Assembly (NCBI GenBank): GCA_947443645.1
Contig: CANEXF010000003.1
Span: forward strand, 62,001 to 126,000
Length of the DNA: 64,000 nucleotides
Direction: 5' to 3'
From: Comamonadaceae bacterium
GTDB lineage: Bacteria > Pseudomonadota > Gammaproteobacteria > Burkholderiales > Burkholderiaceae_C
Shown here: piece after piece, positions 1 through 9,835 of the stretch
Layout of the letters: each line of letters begins with the position of its first letter
Numbering within the stretch: position 1 is the first letter of the stretch
The notes under the pieces: model-generated
What the model saw: the letters and a program-made list of their open reading frames with translations, nothing else
Databases searched by the model: none
Told to the model about the DNA's origin: nothing
Position numbers and translations under genes: made by a program

Positions 1-953
1 ACTACTGGCGAAACACCGGCCAGCCTGAAAAATGTCGGTTTGTCGGGCTTGCCGGCGGTTACCACGGGGAAACGGTGGGCGCTCTGGCGGTCACCGACAT
101 CGCCCTTTTCCGCGAAGCTTACGCGCCCCTGGTGCGGCTGGCGGCCACTGTGCCCAGCCCGGACAGCCGAGCCGCAATGACCGGTGAGAGTCCCGCTGAT
201 GTAGCCACGCGTGCAGCCAGCGCGCTTCAGGCTTGGCTGGAGCAGCACCACGCCAGCACCGCGGCGCTGATTCTCGAGCCCCTGGTGCAATGCGCTGCCG
301 GCATGGCCATGCACGACGCCAGCTACCTGCAGCAAGTGCGCCTGCTCTGCGATCGCTACCAGGTGCACCTGGTCGTCGACGAGATTGCCACCGGGTTTGG
401 CCGCACCGGCAGCATGTTTGCGCACCAGCAGGCAGGCATCCTGCCAGACTTTATCTGCCTGTCAAAAGGTCTAACAGGCGGCACGCTGCCGCTGTCAGCC
501 GTGCTGACAACAGACACCGTCTATGAGGCTTTCTACGACGACCAGTTGGCACGCGGCTTTTTGCATTCGCACTCCTACACCGGCAATCCGCTGGCCTGCA
601 GCGTCGCATTGGCCACACTGGAGCTGTTTGAACAAGGCCAGGTGCTCGACAAGAACCTGCGCCTGGCCGGCACCCTGACCCAGGCCTTCGCACCGCTGAC
701 ACAGCATGCGCGCATCAACAACGCACGTCAGCTCGGCATGATCTGGGCCTGGGATGTCAGTGGCGTCTCGCCGTCGTTCTCGCACCGCTACCACCAGCAC
801 GCGATGGCGCATGGCGTACTGCTGCGGCCCATAGGCAACACGATTTACGCCATGCCGCCTTACGTCATGAACGAGGAGACGTCGGCGCACCTTGCGCGTG
901 GCGCGCTGCTGGCACTGGAGGCCACGCTGGCCGAGGAGAAGAGGCTTGGCTGA
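1..953 (+). CDS. bioA: adenosylmethionine-8-amino-7-oxononanoate aminotransferase, 5' end outside window
   Basis: The frame is open from base 3, so the gene starts before the window; about 316 codons are visible. The enzyme is a pyridoxal-phosphate aminotransferase that turns 8-amino-7-oxononanoate into 7,8-diaminononanoate, using S-adenosylmethionine as amino donor, in cytoplasmic biotin synthesis. Class III aminotransferase signs are the GGYHGETVGA block (bases 54-83), the PLP-contacting Asp in VDEIATGFGRTG (375-410) and the Schiff-base lysine in LSKGLTGG (Lys codon at 465). A GTG at 75 is not a plausible start because conserved BioA sequence (YWRNTGQPEK) lies upstream of it. bioD, bioF and bioB follow on the same strand with overlaps or short gaps, which suggests co-transcription. 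Confidence 0.95.
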   Translation, partial: YWRNTGQPEKCRFVGLAGGYHGETVGALAVTDIALFREAYAPLVRLAATVPSPDSRAAMTGESPADVATRAASALQAWLEQHHASTAALILEPLVQCAAGMAMHDASYLQQVRLLCDRYQVHLVVDEIATGFGRTGSMFAHQQAGILPDFICLSKGLTGGTLPLSAVLTTDTVYEAFYDDQLARGFLHSHSYTGNPLACSVALATLELFEQGQVLDKNLRLAGTLTQAFAPLTQHARINNARQLGMIWAWDVSGVSPSFSHRYHQHAMAHGVLLRPIGNTIYAMPPYVMNEETSAHLARGALLALEATLAEEKRLG

Positions 954-1644
954 ATCGAAAAAGCTTTCCATGTTCATCGCCGGCACCGACACCGGCGTCG
1001 GCAAGACGCTCGCAAGTACAGCGATGCTGCATGCGCTGGCAAAACACCACCGTGATGTTGTCGGCATGAAGCCTGTCGCAGCAGGCACCGCCATGATTGA
1101 CGGCCAGCAGGCCAACGAAGACGTATTGATGCTGCGTGCAGCGTCCAGCAAGCGCGTGCCGACCGGGCTGGACAACCCGGTGCTGCTACCGGACCCGGTA
1201 TCGCCGCACATCGCAGCAGCACGTGCCGGCGTCCAGATTGACCTGGCGCATATCGTGGCTTGTCACCAAAAGTTGATGCAGCTGGCCGATGTGGTTGTCG
1301 TCGAGGGTGCTGGCGGCTGGATGGTGCCGCTGTCAGACACGCTGACCGGTGCTGATCTGGCGCAGGCACTGCAGCTACCCGTCGTGCTGGTGGTGGGCCT
1401 GCGCCTGGGATGCCTGAACCATGCATTGCTGACGCTTGAGGCGATACAGAGGCGCGGCCTCAGCCTGGCCGGCTGGATCGCCAACCAGGTCGAGCCCGGC
1501 ATGCTGGCGCAGACCAGCAATATTGAATTCCTCCAGCGCCGCCTGAACGCGCCGCTGCTCGCCAATATCGCCCACCAGGCCCGACCTGACCCCAAGCAAG
1601 TGACGATGGCGCTTCCTGCATCATGGCAAACAAGCTCACCATGA
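946..1644 (+). CDS. bioD: dethiobiotin synthetase
   Basis: ATP-dependent closure of the ureido ring of dethiobiotin from 7,8-diaminononanoate and CO2. The N-terminal P-loop GTDTGVGKT, followed further on by VVVEGAGGWMVPL, identifies the family. The start is uncertain. TTG at 946 has a GGAG element about 7 bases upstream and overlaps the bioA stop, giving 232 residues. ATG at 970 gives 224 residues, close to the usual length of about 225, but has no visible ribosome binding site. The 3' end overlaps bioF by four bases (ATGA), which supports translational coupling inside the bio operon. Confidence 0.92.
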   Translation: MAESKKLSMFIAGTDTGVGKTLASTAMLHALAKHHRDVVGMKPVAAGTAMIDGQQANEDVLMLRAASSKRVPTGLDNPVLLPDPVSPHIAAARAGVQIDLAHIVACHQKLMQLADVVVVEGAGGWMVPLSDTLTGADLAQALQLPVVLVVGLRLGCLNHALLTLEAIQRRGLSLAGWIANQVEPGMLAQTSNIEFLQRRLNAPLLANIAHQARPDPKQVTMALPASWQTSSP

Positions 1645-2915
1645 CCACGCCCGAACCACGCTCATGGCTGGATGAGTTTCCGGTCCGTATCGGCGAGTTG
1701 GAACAGGCGCACCTGCGCCGCAAGCGTCACACCGTTGTCCCTGCGGATGGCGCTTATCTCGTGGTCGATGGACAGCGCATGCTGGCTTTTTGCAGCAATG
1801 ACTACCTGGGTCTGGCCCAGCACCCGGCACTGGTGCAATCCGCCTGCGAGGGTGCACAGGCCTTTGGTGTCGGCGCCGGTGGATCGCCGCTGGTAAGCGG
1901 TCACAGCGCTGCCAATGACAGGCTGGAGCGGGCGCTGGCCGAGTTCGTCCAGCTACCGCGTGCCCTGTATTTTTATGCCGGCTACGCCTGCAATATCGGG
2001 CTGGTGCCTGCACTGGTCGGTAAAGGCGATGCCATTTTTTCAGATGCGCTCAACCATGCCTGCCTGATTGACGGCGCCCGACTTTCAGGCGCGCAAATTC
2101 ACCGCTTCGCGCATGCCGACCTGGCGGCACTCGAATGTCAACTGGCGGCAAGCTCGGCCACGCGAAAACTCATCATCACCGACGCGGTTTTCAGCATGGA
2201 CGGCGACATCGCAGATATACCCCAGCTGCTGGCACTCGCCGAGCGCCATGACGCCCTGCTGCTGCTTGACGACGCACATGGTTTTGGCGTGCTCGGCCCG
2301 CAAGGGCGCGGCTGCCTGGCCCACTTTGGACTCAATGGCCAGCTCAGCGCGGTGGCCGCCAAGCGCGTGCTCTACATGGCCACACTAGGCAAGGCAGCGG
2401 GCGTTGCCGGCGCTTTTGTGGCCGGCAACGATGCGCTGATCGAGTGGTTGCTGCAAAAAACCCGCAGCTATATCTACGCCACCGCAGCGCCCGCTATGCT
2501 GGCAACCGCCCTGCAAGCGAGCTTGCTGCTGATAGAGCACGAAGATTGGCGACGCAAACACCTGCAGAGTCTGATCGCGCGTTTGCGCCGCGGACTGAGC
2601 GACGGCCTGCAAGCAAGCTGCTGGCGGCTTGGAAAGTCTGAAACCGCCATACAACCCTTGCTGATTGGTGCCAACGACGAAGCTCTGGCAGCCATGGAAG
2701 GCCTGCGTGCGCGGGGCCTGTGGGTGCCGGCGATTCGCCCACCCACTGTTGCCGAGGGCACGGCACGCTTGCGTATCGCGCTATCAGCGGCCCACACCGA
2801 AGCCGATGTTGACCGTCTGGTATCGGCAATCACGGAGATCGCGCGCACGGGTGCCGACCGGAAAGCCGGTCAAAGCGCCAGCGTGCCAGCCTTGGGTAAA
2901 ATTGGTCCTGAATGA
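1641..2915 (+). CDS. bioF: 8-amino-7-oxononanoate synthase
   Basis: PLP-dependent alpha-oxoamine synthase that condenses pimeloyl-ACP (or -CoA) with L-alanine, the first ring-assembly step of biotin. Visible motifs are [10 protein letters not shown] (PLP Asp and His) and the Schiff-base lysine in TLGKAAG (about residue 251). I chose ATG 1641 because it gives an ATGA overlap with the bioD stop and an N-terminus ([13 protein letters not shown]) like that of other BioF proteins; an in-frame ATG at 1623 would add six residues. At 424 residues it is slightly longer than the usual 380-400, because of a C-terminal tail of roughly 25 residues after the conserved domain. bioB follows on the same strand after 134 bases. 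Confidence 0.95.
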   Translation: MTTPEPRSWLDEFPVRIGELEQAHLRRKRHTVVPADGAYLVVDGQRMLAFCSNDYLGLAQHPALVQSACEGAQAFGVGAGGSPLVSGHSAANDRLERALAEFVQLPRALYFYAGYACNIGLVPALVGKGDAIFSDALNHACLIDGARLSGAQIHRFAHADLAALECQLAASSATRKLIITDAVFSMDGDIADIPQLLALAERHDALLLLDDAHGFGVLGPQGRGCLAHFGLNGQLSAVAAKRVLYMATLGKAAGVAGAFVAGNDALIEWLLQKTRSYIYATAAPAMLATALQASLLLIEHEDWRRKHLQSLIARLRRGLSDGLQASCWRLGKSETAIQPLLIGANDEALAAMEGLRARGLWVPAIRPPTVAEGTARLRIALSAAHTEADVDRLVSAITEIARTGADRKAGQSASVPALGKIGPE

Positions 2916-3049
2916 GGGCCCATCCTGCGCAGACCGCAAACAGCAGGGATTCAGGGCCCGTCGATCAGATTGACACGCTGCTGGGCATCCATCGCCAGGC
3001 AGGCGTAAACACATCAAGCACTATTAATTCTTTCAGGAGCTCCTCCAAC

Positions 3050-4063
3050 ATGTCCTCTGTTACAACCCAACCCCTTGCCTTTCACCCGCAGCGTCCGGCA
3101 GCCGTGCCGCGCGAAGCGGGCCGCTGGACTGTGGATGCGATTGAGGCCTTGTTCAATCTGCCCTTTCCTGAACTGATGCATCGCGCGCAAACCGTGCACC
3201 GTGAGAACTTTGACCCCACACATGTCGAATTTGCCACGCTGCTGTCAGTCAAGACCGGTGGTTGCGCTGAAGATTGCGGCTATTGCCCGCAAGCGGCCCG
3301 CTATGACACCGGCGTTGAAGCAAGCAAGCTGATGGAGCCTGCCGAAGTGCTGCTTGCTGCCAAGGCCGCGCAAGCTGCCGGGGCCACCCGTTTTTGCATG
3401 GGTGCGGCCTGGCGCTCACCCAAAGACCGCGATATTGAAAAAGTGGCCGAGCTGGTGCGCACCGTCAAGGCGCTGGGCTTGGAGACCTGTGCCACGCTGG
3501 GCATGCTGGAAGACGGCCACGCCCAGACCCTGCAAAGCGCCGGACTGGACTACTACAACCACAACCTGGACAGCTCACCGGACTTCTATGGCGACATCAT
3601 CAGCACACGCGACTACCAGGACCGGCTCGATACCCTGGCGCGCGTGCGCAGTGCCGGCGTCAAGGTCTGCTGCGGCGGCATTGTCGGCATGGGCGAAACC
3701 CGGCGCCAGCGCGCTGGCCTGGTCGCCGAGCTGGCCAATCTCACGCCCTATCCCGAGTCAGTGCCCATCAACAACCTGGTCAAGGTTGAAGGCACGCCAC
3801 TGGCGAATCAGGCCGACCTCGACCCCTTTGAATTCGTGCGTACCATTGCTGTGGCCCGCATCACCATGCCAACGGCCCGCGTGCGTCTGTCGGCAGGCCG
3901 CCAGCAAATGGGCGACGGCATACAGGCCTTGTGTTTCCTGGCCGGTGCCAACTCCATTTTTTACGGTGACAAATTGCTGACTACAGGCAACCCGGACACC
4001 GATGCGGACGTCAATTTGCTGGCGCGACTGGGTATGAGCCGCGCCGCGCCAGAAGTACGCTAG
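3050..4063 (+). CDS. bioB: biotin synthase
   Basis: Radical S-adenosylmethionine enzyme that inserts sulfur into dethiobiotin, the last step of biotin synthesis. The radical-SAM cysteines are in [12 protein letters not shown] (Cys72, Cys76, Cys79, spacing CxxxCxxC). Later motifs include YYNHNLDSS and the conserved tail region with [12 protein letters not shown] 3050 is chosen because CAGGAGC stands nine bases upstream and the following protein (337 residues) has normal family length. The same frame is open back to 2912, but those 46 codons resemble no BioB N-terminus. It is the last gene of the bio run; a hairpin follows at 4083-4106. Confidence 0.96.
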   Translation: MSSVTTQPLAFHPQRPAAVPREAGRWTVDAIEALFNLPFPELMHRAQTVHRENFDPTHVEFATLLSVKTGGCAEDCGYCPQAARYDTGVEASKLMEPAEVLLAAKAAQAAGATRFCMGAAWRSPKDRDIEKVAELVRTVKALGLETCATLGMLEDGHAQTLQSAGLDYYNHNLDSSPDFYGDIISTRDYQDRLDTLARVRSAGVKVCCGGIVGMGETRRQRAGLVAELANLTPYPESVPINNLVKVEGTPLANQADLDPFEFVRTIAVARITMPTARVRLSAGRQQMGDGIQALCFLAGANSIFYGDKLLTTGNPDTDADVNLLARLGMSRAAPEVR

Positions 4064-4082
4064 ACGCTTCGCCCACCCTCTG

Positions 4083-4106
4083 GATCCAGGCCACCAGGCC
4101 TGGTCC
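4083..4106 (+). terminator. GC-rich hairpin after bioB
   Basis: Perfect inverted repeat CCAGGCC / GGCCTGG around an ACCA loop, extendable with one bulged T. It sits 20 bases after the bioB stop and about 90 bases before panB. There is no following T-run, so it is at best a weak or Rho-assisted terminator between the biotin and pantothenate genes. Confidence 0.4.
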
Positions 4107-4196
4107 CGAGATAGGCCCGGAGATCAGGTCAAACGCGGGCTCGCCCTCAAAGACCTGCAGTGTTGATTAGACTCTCGCTCATTCACGAGGTGTACC

Positions 4197-5123
4197 ATGA
4201 CCCAAGCCCCCAGCCTGACTTCAACGTCCACCAGCGCACCTGACACGCCTCATGGCGCGCCGCAGGCCACGCCCTACGGCACACTGCCGCCGGCATCTAC
4301 CCCGTCTGCGCGCAAACCCCTGAGCCTGCCGCGTCTGCGCGAGATGCATGCGCAAGGCGAAAAAATCACCATGCTCACGGCCTATGACGCCACCTTTGCT
4401 GCGGTGGCCGATGCCGCCGGCGTCGAATGCATATTGGTTGGTGACTCCCTGGGCATGGTTTGCCAAGGCCTGAGCAGCACGGTGGGCGTGACACTGGAGA
4501 CCATGCGGCACCACACAGAGTGTGTGGCCAACGGCCTGCGTCGCTCGCAGGGCGTGGCATGGCTGATTGGCGACCTGCCATTTGGCACTTACCACGAATC
4601 CAGGGATCAGGCGCTGCGCAGCGCTGTGACACTTATGCAGGCCGGCGCCCACATGGTCAAGCTTGAAGGCGGCGGCTGGACCGCCGACACCGTACGTTTC
4701 CTGGTCGAGCGCGGCATTCCGGTCTGCGCCCACCTTGGCCTGACCCCGCAAACCGTACATGCCCTGGGCGGCTACCGCGTACAGGGAAAAACAGACGAAG
4801 CCGCGGACCAGCTCAAGCGCGAAGCACACGAATTGCAGGACGCGGGCGCCGCCATGCTGGTGCTGGAGATGGTGCCCGCCATACTGGCCGCGACGCTCAG
4901 CAAGACCCTCACACGCTGCCCAACGATTGGCATAGGCGCGGGCGATGGCACCTCGGGCCAGGTGCTGGTGTTGCATGACATGCTGGGCATGAACCTGGGC
5001 AAGATGCCCAAATTTGTGCGTAATTTCATGGACGACGCCCACAGCGTGCGCGGCGCCATGCAGGCCTATGTGCGCGCCGTCAAGGACGGCAGCTTTCCGG
5101 TCAATGCGACCCACGCCTGGTGA
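4197..5123 (+). CDS. panB: 3-methyl-2-oxobutanoate hydroxymethyltransferase
   Basis: Ketopantoate hydroxymethyltransferase: transfers a hydroxymethyl group from 5,10-methylene-tetrahydrofolate to 2-oxoisovalerate, the first committed step to pantothenate and coenzyme A. The family core starts near residue 50 ([14 protein letters not shown]) and includes [19 protein letters not shown] and [14 protein letters not shown]. At 308 residues it is about 40 longer than E. coli PanB. The excess is a Pro/Ser/Thr-rich N-terminal tail that looks disordered. GAGGT shortly upstream of ATG 4197 supports the long start. It is followed 28 bases later by panC, so the two probably form an operon. Confidence 0.95.
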   Translation: MTQAPSLTSTSTSAPDTPHGAPQATPYGTLPPASTPSARKPLSLPRLREMHAQGEKITMLTAYDATFAAVADAAGVECILVGDSLGMVCQGLSSTVGVTLETMRHHTECVANGLRRSQGVAWLIGDLPFGTYHESRDQALRSAVTLMQAGAHMVKLEGGGWTADTVRFLVERGIPVCAHLGLTPQTVHALGGYRVQGKTDEAADQLKREAHELQDAGAAMLVLEMVPAILAATLSKTLTRCPTIGIGAGDGTSGQVLVLHDMLGMNLGKMPKFVRNFMDDAHSVRGAMQAYVRAVKDGSFPVNATHAW

Positions 5124-5133
5124 TGAAAAGTGA

Positions 5134-6003
<870 letters not shown>

Positions 6004-6022
6004 GGCCCTGGCGCAGCAGCGC

Positions 6023-6805
6023 TCAGGCTGGAATGCGCGTGCGTGCCCAGTCCTGGCTGCGCAGCATCGTTGGCAGAAATTGCCGCACCATTTCACTGGT
6101 GGTCATGCGTTCGGCTCGGGTGGAAACACTCATGGCCGCCACGGTCGCGCCGCTGTGGTCATAAAGTGGGATGGCGATCGAGCGCACACCGAGCTCGATT
6201 TCTTCATCACAGCTGGCATAGCCGGTATCACGGCACGACTGCAGCAGCTGGCGCAAGCCGGTCAGCGTGACTTCCGTTCGCGTGGTCATTGCCGTCATAG
6301 GCAAGGCATTAACCAGTTTTTCCCATTGTTCGCATGGCAGGTGCGCCAGCAGCGCGCGTCCCGCTGCCGAGCAATACAGAGGCAGATGCGATCCTATGCC
6401 CAGGTTGACCCGCATGGACTTGCGCGCGGTGGAGCGCGCAGCAATCACCGCGAACTGCCCATCCAGAACCGACAAGGATGCCGATTCCCGGGTTTTCTCG
6501 CTGAGCGCATCGAGCGCCGGCTGAAGCATGGATGGCAAGCGGGTTGAGACCGCATAGGCATGGGCGATCCGCAAAGCCCCGTTGCCAAGCCAGAAATATT
6601 TACCATCGGTCTGGGCATAGCCGAGATCACACAGCGTCAACAGGCAACGCCGCGCCGACGCCGGGCTGATGCCGACACGCAGTGCCGCCTGGCTCAGGGT
6701 CATGCGGTGATGCGCTGCATCAAAGGCCTCAATAAGACGCAGACCCTTGATCAGGCCCCCTATCTGGTCAGGCTTGCGTGGTACACGGGCATCGGGCTCG
6801 CTCAA
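6023..6805 (-). CDS. IclR-family transcriptional regulator
   Basis: 260-residue DNA-binding regulator. The N-terminal winged helix-turn-helix spans about residues 20-80 (IKGLRLIEAF, then LSQAALRVGISPASARRCL). The C-terminal effector-binding domain spans about 85-255 and includes GSHLPLYCSAAGRALLAHL and GVRSIAIPLYDHSG. The pattern resembles the PcaR/PobR/TphR subgroup, which senses aromatic acids; that assignment is by resemblance only. It is transcribed divergently from the Rieske oxygenase operon at 6964, with a candidate operator palindrome in between, so it most likely controls that operon and itself. Confidence 0.88.
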   Translation of the reverse strand: MSEPDARVPRKPDQIGGLIKGLRLIEAFDAAHHRMTLSQAALRVGISPASARRCLLTLCDLGYAQTDGKYFWLGNGALRIAHAYAVSTRLPSMLQPALDALSEKTRESASLSVLDGQFAVIAARSTARKSMRVNLGIGSHLPLYCSAAGRALLAHLPCEQWEKLVNALPMTAMTTRTEVTLTGLRQLLQSCRDTGYASCDEEIELGVRSIAIPLYDHSGATVAAMSVSTRAERMTTSEMVRQFLPTMLRSQDWARTRIPA

Positions 6806-6852
6806 GGGCTGACTCCTGATTTGAGGGTTTTCACTGGTTAAAAACAGCCGCT

Positions 6853-6874
6853 ATTTTGCGCTATGCGCAGAAAT
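6853..6874. promoter_or_regulatory. candidate IclR operator palindrome
   Basis: Near-perfect inverted repeat with arms ATTTTGCGC and GCGCAGAAAT around TAT; one extra G breaks the symmetry. It lies in the 158-base divergent region between the IclR gene (start 6805) and the oxygenase gene (start 6964). Palindromes with a TGCGCA-like centre and A/T flanks are typical operator shapes for IclR proteins. The role is inferred from position and symmetry. Confidence 0.45.
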
Positions 6875-6963
6875 GCCTTCTGAATAAGGGCTTGGGCCGT
6901 TAGTCTGGCAGGCACGCGTGATCCTTCGGTCATGGTCAGCAGCCATCTCAAAAATTATTAGCT

Positions 6964-8256
6964 ATGTGTCCTCTTGATTCACCCCAAACGCAAGCCGTGC
7001 TGCGCGGCCCGCAAGTCCACCCCCAGAGCACTGCCCGCCAATGGCCGGCAGAAGGCTTTACCCGCGCACCCTACTGGGTTTACAGCGACCCGGATATTTA
7101 CGCGCAGGAGCAGCTGAAGATCTTTCGCGGCAAGACCTGGAACTACCTGGGCCTTGAAGCCGAGGTGCCTCATGCCGGCGCCTACAAGACCACCTACATC
7201 GGCGAAACCTCGGTCTTGCTGACGCGTGCTGAAGACGGCTCCTTGCACGCGCTGGTCAACCGCTGCGCGCACCGCGGCAACATGGTTTGCCGCGAGGCCT
7301 TTGGCACGGTCAAGAAACTGAACTGCGTCTACCACGCCTGGAACTACAACCTCAAGGGCGATCTGACCCATGCCGCTTTCAGCAAGGGACTGCGCGGCGA
7401 AGGCGGCCTGCCCAAGGACTTTGACATGGCCGAGCACGGCCTGCAAAAGCTCCGTGTCGCCACTATTTGTGGACTGGTGTTCGCATCCTTCTCGGATGAG
7501 ACCGAGCCGCTGGAAGAATGGCTGGGCGATGTGGCTGCGGGCATACGCCGCCTGCTGCACAAGCCGCTCAAGGTGCTGGGTTACGACACGCAGCGTATCC
7601 ACGCGAACTGGAAGGCCTATCACGAGAACCCGCGTGACTCCTACCACGCCAACATCCTGCACACTTTTTACGGCACCTTCGGTTTGTCGCGCCAGTCGCA
7701 GGAGTCCGGCATGGTGCTGGACAGTGCGGGCCGCCATGTTTATTTCTACACCAAGGCCGGCACCGAGAAAAACGGCGGCGACTACAAGGAGACCGCGTCT
7801 GACCTGCGCTCCCACAACGACGAGCTCAAGCTCGAAGACCCCGGCATCCTCAAATGGCGCGACGAATTCGGCGACGGCGTCAGCGTGCAGATCCTGACAA
7901 CCTACCCCTCGTTTGTGCTGCACCAGATTGCCAACAGCCTGGCCACCCGGCAGCTGCTGCCCAAAGGCCCGACGCAGGCAGACCTGGTCTGGACTTACTT
8001 TGGTTTTGAAGACGACGACGAGGAAACAACCCGGATGCGCTTATTGCAGGCCAATCTTGCAGGCTCTGCCGGCATGATCTCGGTCGAAGACGCAGCCGTC
8101 TGCGAAATGATGCAACGCGCGATGGCTGACGGCCAAAGCGGTGAGTCCTTCATAGAAATGGGTGGACGCGAACTCGACAGCGGCGGCGCCAGCAAACTCT
8201 CGGAGCGCGCCATCCGCAATTTCTGGCACAACTACCGCCTGGACATGGAGCTGTGA
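6964..8256 (+). CDS. Rieske aromatic ring-hydroxylating oxygenase, alpha subunit
   Basis: Catalytic subunit of a non-heme iron dioxygenase. The Rieske [2Fe-2S] ligands are Cys101-x-His103 (CAHRGN) and Cys121-x2-His124 (CVYHAW). The mononuclear iron site is in ENPRDSYHANILHTF, with His228 and His233 as ligands and Asp225 as the likely bridging residue. At 430 residues it resembles large subunits of anthranilate-, salicylate- or terephthalate-type oxygenases; the substrate cannot be read from sequence. The beta subunit gene overlaps its end by four bases. No ferredoxin or reductase gene is in the window, so electrons must come from a partner encoded elsewhere. No clear ribosome binding site precedes ATG 6964, which leaves the start slightly uncertain. 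Confidence 0.9.
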   Translation: MCPLDSPQTQAVLRGPQVHPQSTARQWPAEGFTRAPYWVYSDPDIYAQEQLKIFRGKTWNYLGLEAEVPHAGAYKTTYIGETSVLLTRAEDGSLHALVNRCAHRGNMVCREAFGTVKKLNCVYHAWNYNLKGDLTHAAFSKGLRGEGGLPKDFDMAEHGLQKLRVATICGLVFASFSDETEPLEEWLGDVAAGIRRLLHKPLKVLGYDTQRIHANWKAYHENPRDSYHANILHTFYGTFGLSRQSQESGMVLDSAGRHVYFYTKAGTEKNGGDYKETASDLRSHNDELKLEDPGILKWRDEFGDGVSVQILTTYPSFVLHQIANSLATRQLLPKGPTQADLVWTYFGFEDDDEETTRMRLLQANLAGSAGMISVEDAAVCEMMQRAMADGQSGESFIEMGGRELDSGGASKLSERAIRNFWHNYRLDMEL

Positions 8257-8786
8257 TGAAGTCGACAGAAACTGGCCCCAACATGACCTTCAAACATTTA
8301 CCGCTTGCCACGCCACATGAGTCGCACTTTCGTGCCGTCGAGAACCTGATTTACGAGTGGGCACGCGCGATTGATGACAACCGCGTCGAGGCCATTTGCG
8401 AACTGCTGGCGCCGCAAGGCCGCTACACCGTCACCTCGCGCTTCAACAACGACAGGCAGCTGCCTATGGCCGTCATCGACTGCCACAGCGCAGCGCAGCT
8501 GCGCGACCGCATCAAGTCCATGCGGATTGCCAACATCTATGAACCACACCACTACCGCCACATCGTGTCGGGCGTGCAGATCACCGGCGAGCAGGACGGC
8601 GCGCTGCTTGTGGTTTCCAATTACCTGATAGTGCGCACCATGGATCTGGATGGCAACATGATGATTTATTCCAGTGGCCAATGCCATGACCTGGTCGACG
8701 TGACACCCGACGGGGTTTGCTTCAGAAGCCGCAAATACATCTACGACTCCCGCGTGATCGAGACCTTGATGGTGATACCGCTGTAG
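8253..8786 (+). CDS. aromatic ring-hydroxylating oxygenase, beta subunit
   Basis: 177-residue small subunit of the NTF2-like fold that caps the alpha3 ring of alpha3beta3 Rieske oxygenases. Family signs are the early stretch ENLIYEWARAIDDNRVEAIC, the central HYRHIVSGVQITG and the closing SRKYIYDSRVIETLMVIPL. It starts inside the alpha-subunit stop (ATGA overlap), which implies coupled, equimolar translation. An alternative start is ATG 8283 (MTFKHLP). A short hairpin (GTGCC / GGCAC) lies right after the stop, before the binding-protein gene. Confidence 0.85.
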   Translation: MMKSTETGPNMTFKHLPLATPHESHFRAVENLIYEWARAIDDNRVEAICELLAPQGRYTVTSRFNNDRQLPMAVIDCHSAAQLRDRIKSMRIANIYEPHHYRHIVSGVQITGEQDGALLVVSNYLIVRTMDLDGNMMIYSSGQCHDLVDVTPDGVCFRSRKYIYDSRVIETLMVIPL

Positions 8787-8833
8787 TGCCATGAGGCACG
8801 GATTTCACGCAAGCTAGAACGCAGGAGACAAGA

Positions 8834-9826
8834 ATGCCAACACTTCATCAAAATCGTCGCCGCTTTGTTGCGTCGACACTGTCACTTGCCAGCCTCTGGT
8901 CAGCGCACGATGCGCTGGCGCAAAGCGCTGGGGCCTGGCCGCAAAAACTGATACGTATCGTGGTGCCCAATCCCGCGGGTGGCACTGCAGACCTGTTGCC
9001 GCGGCTGATCAGCGAGCAGCTGACGCTCAAGCTGGGCCAGCCCGTCATCATAGAGAACCGGCCCGGTGCCGCTGGCAATATCGCGGCGGAGTATGTCTTT
9101 AACGCCGAGCCGGACGGCTACACCCTGATGGCTGCGCCACCACCGCCGCTGTCCATCAACATCAGCCTGTATCCCAGGCTGAACTATGACCCGGCGAAAT
9201 TTGTTCCGGTCACAGTGCTGGCACATGTGCCGAATGCGCTGCTGATCAACCCCTTGCTCCCGGTGCAGACCATTCAGGAGTTCATGGCCTATGTCAAAGC
9301 CAACCCGGACAAGCTGAGCTACGCCTCGCAGGGCAACGGCTCCACGGCCCATTTGACGGCGGAATTGTTCAAGCTCAAGACCGGTCTGCGTATGGTGCAC
9401 GTGCCCTACAAGGGTGACGCACCGGCCTTGGCGGACTTGCTGGCCGGCCATGTCGACGTGATGTTTGGCAACGTGGGCGCTGCATCGGTGCATCTGCGCA
9501 GCGGCAAGTTGCGGATACTGGCAGTCACCAGCAGCAAGCGCCTGCCGGCCATGCCCAGCATCCCGGCCATGAACGAAGTTGTGCCTGGCGTGGTCGCCGT
9601 GGCCTGGTTTGCATTGGTGGCGCCACCGCGCACGCCTGCCGCTGTGGCCGCGCGGCTGTCGGCAACAGTTGCAGAAATACTGCGCTCGCCCGAAATGACG
9701 CGCCGCTATGCCGAGGTCGGCGCCGAGCCCATTGGCAACACGCCGCAGGAAATGGCGGCCTGGATGAAGGAAGATACCGAGCGCTGGCGAGCTGTGATCA
9801 AGGCCGGCAATATCAGCGTCGACTGA
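8834..9826 (+). CDS. Bug/TctC-family periplasmic substrate-binding protein
   Basis: 330-residue extracytoplasmic binding protein of the tripartite tricarboxylate transporter receptor family, abundant in Burkholderiales. The signal peptide ends near ALAQSAG. It begins HQNRRRFVAST, which resembles a twin-arginine signal. Family blocks are IRIVVPNPAGGTADLLPR, IIENRPGAAGNIAAE, VPYKGDAPALADLLAGHVD and PGVVAVAWFALVAPP. CAGGAGA stands just upstream of ATG 8834. It follows the oxygenase genes by 47 bases, suggesting it delivers or senses the aromatic substrate, as TphC does for terephthalate. The TctA/TctB membrane partners are absent here, as is common for Bug proteins. Its stop lies 9 bases from the convergent gpsA stop. 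Confidence 0.9.
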   Translation: MPTLHQNRRRFVASTLSLASLWSAHDALAQSAGAWPQKLIRIVVPNPAGGTADLLPRLISEQLTLKLGQPVIIENRPGAAGNIAAEYVFNAEPDGYTLMAAPPPPLSINISLYPRLNYDPAKFVPVTVLAHVPNALLINPLLPVQTIQEFMAYVKANPDKLSYASQGNGSTAHLTAELFKLKTGLRMVHVPYKGDAPALADLLAGHVDVMFGNVGAASVHLRSGKLRILAVTSSKRLPAMPSIPAMNEVVPGVVAVAWFALVAPPRTPAAVAARLSATVAEILRSPEMTRRYAEVGAEPIGNTPQEMAAWMKEDTERWRAVIKAGNISVD

Positions 9827-9835
9827 AGGCCTGAC

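Noticed and set aside
2912-3049. Longer start for bioB
   Set aside because: The 46 extra codons have no BioB similarity, while ATG 3050 has a well-placed CAGGAGC.
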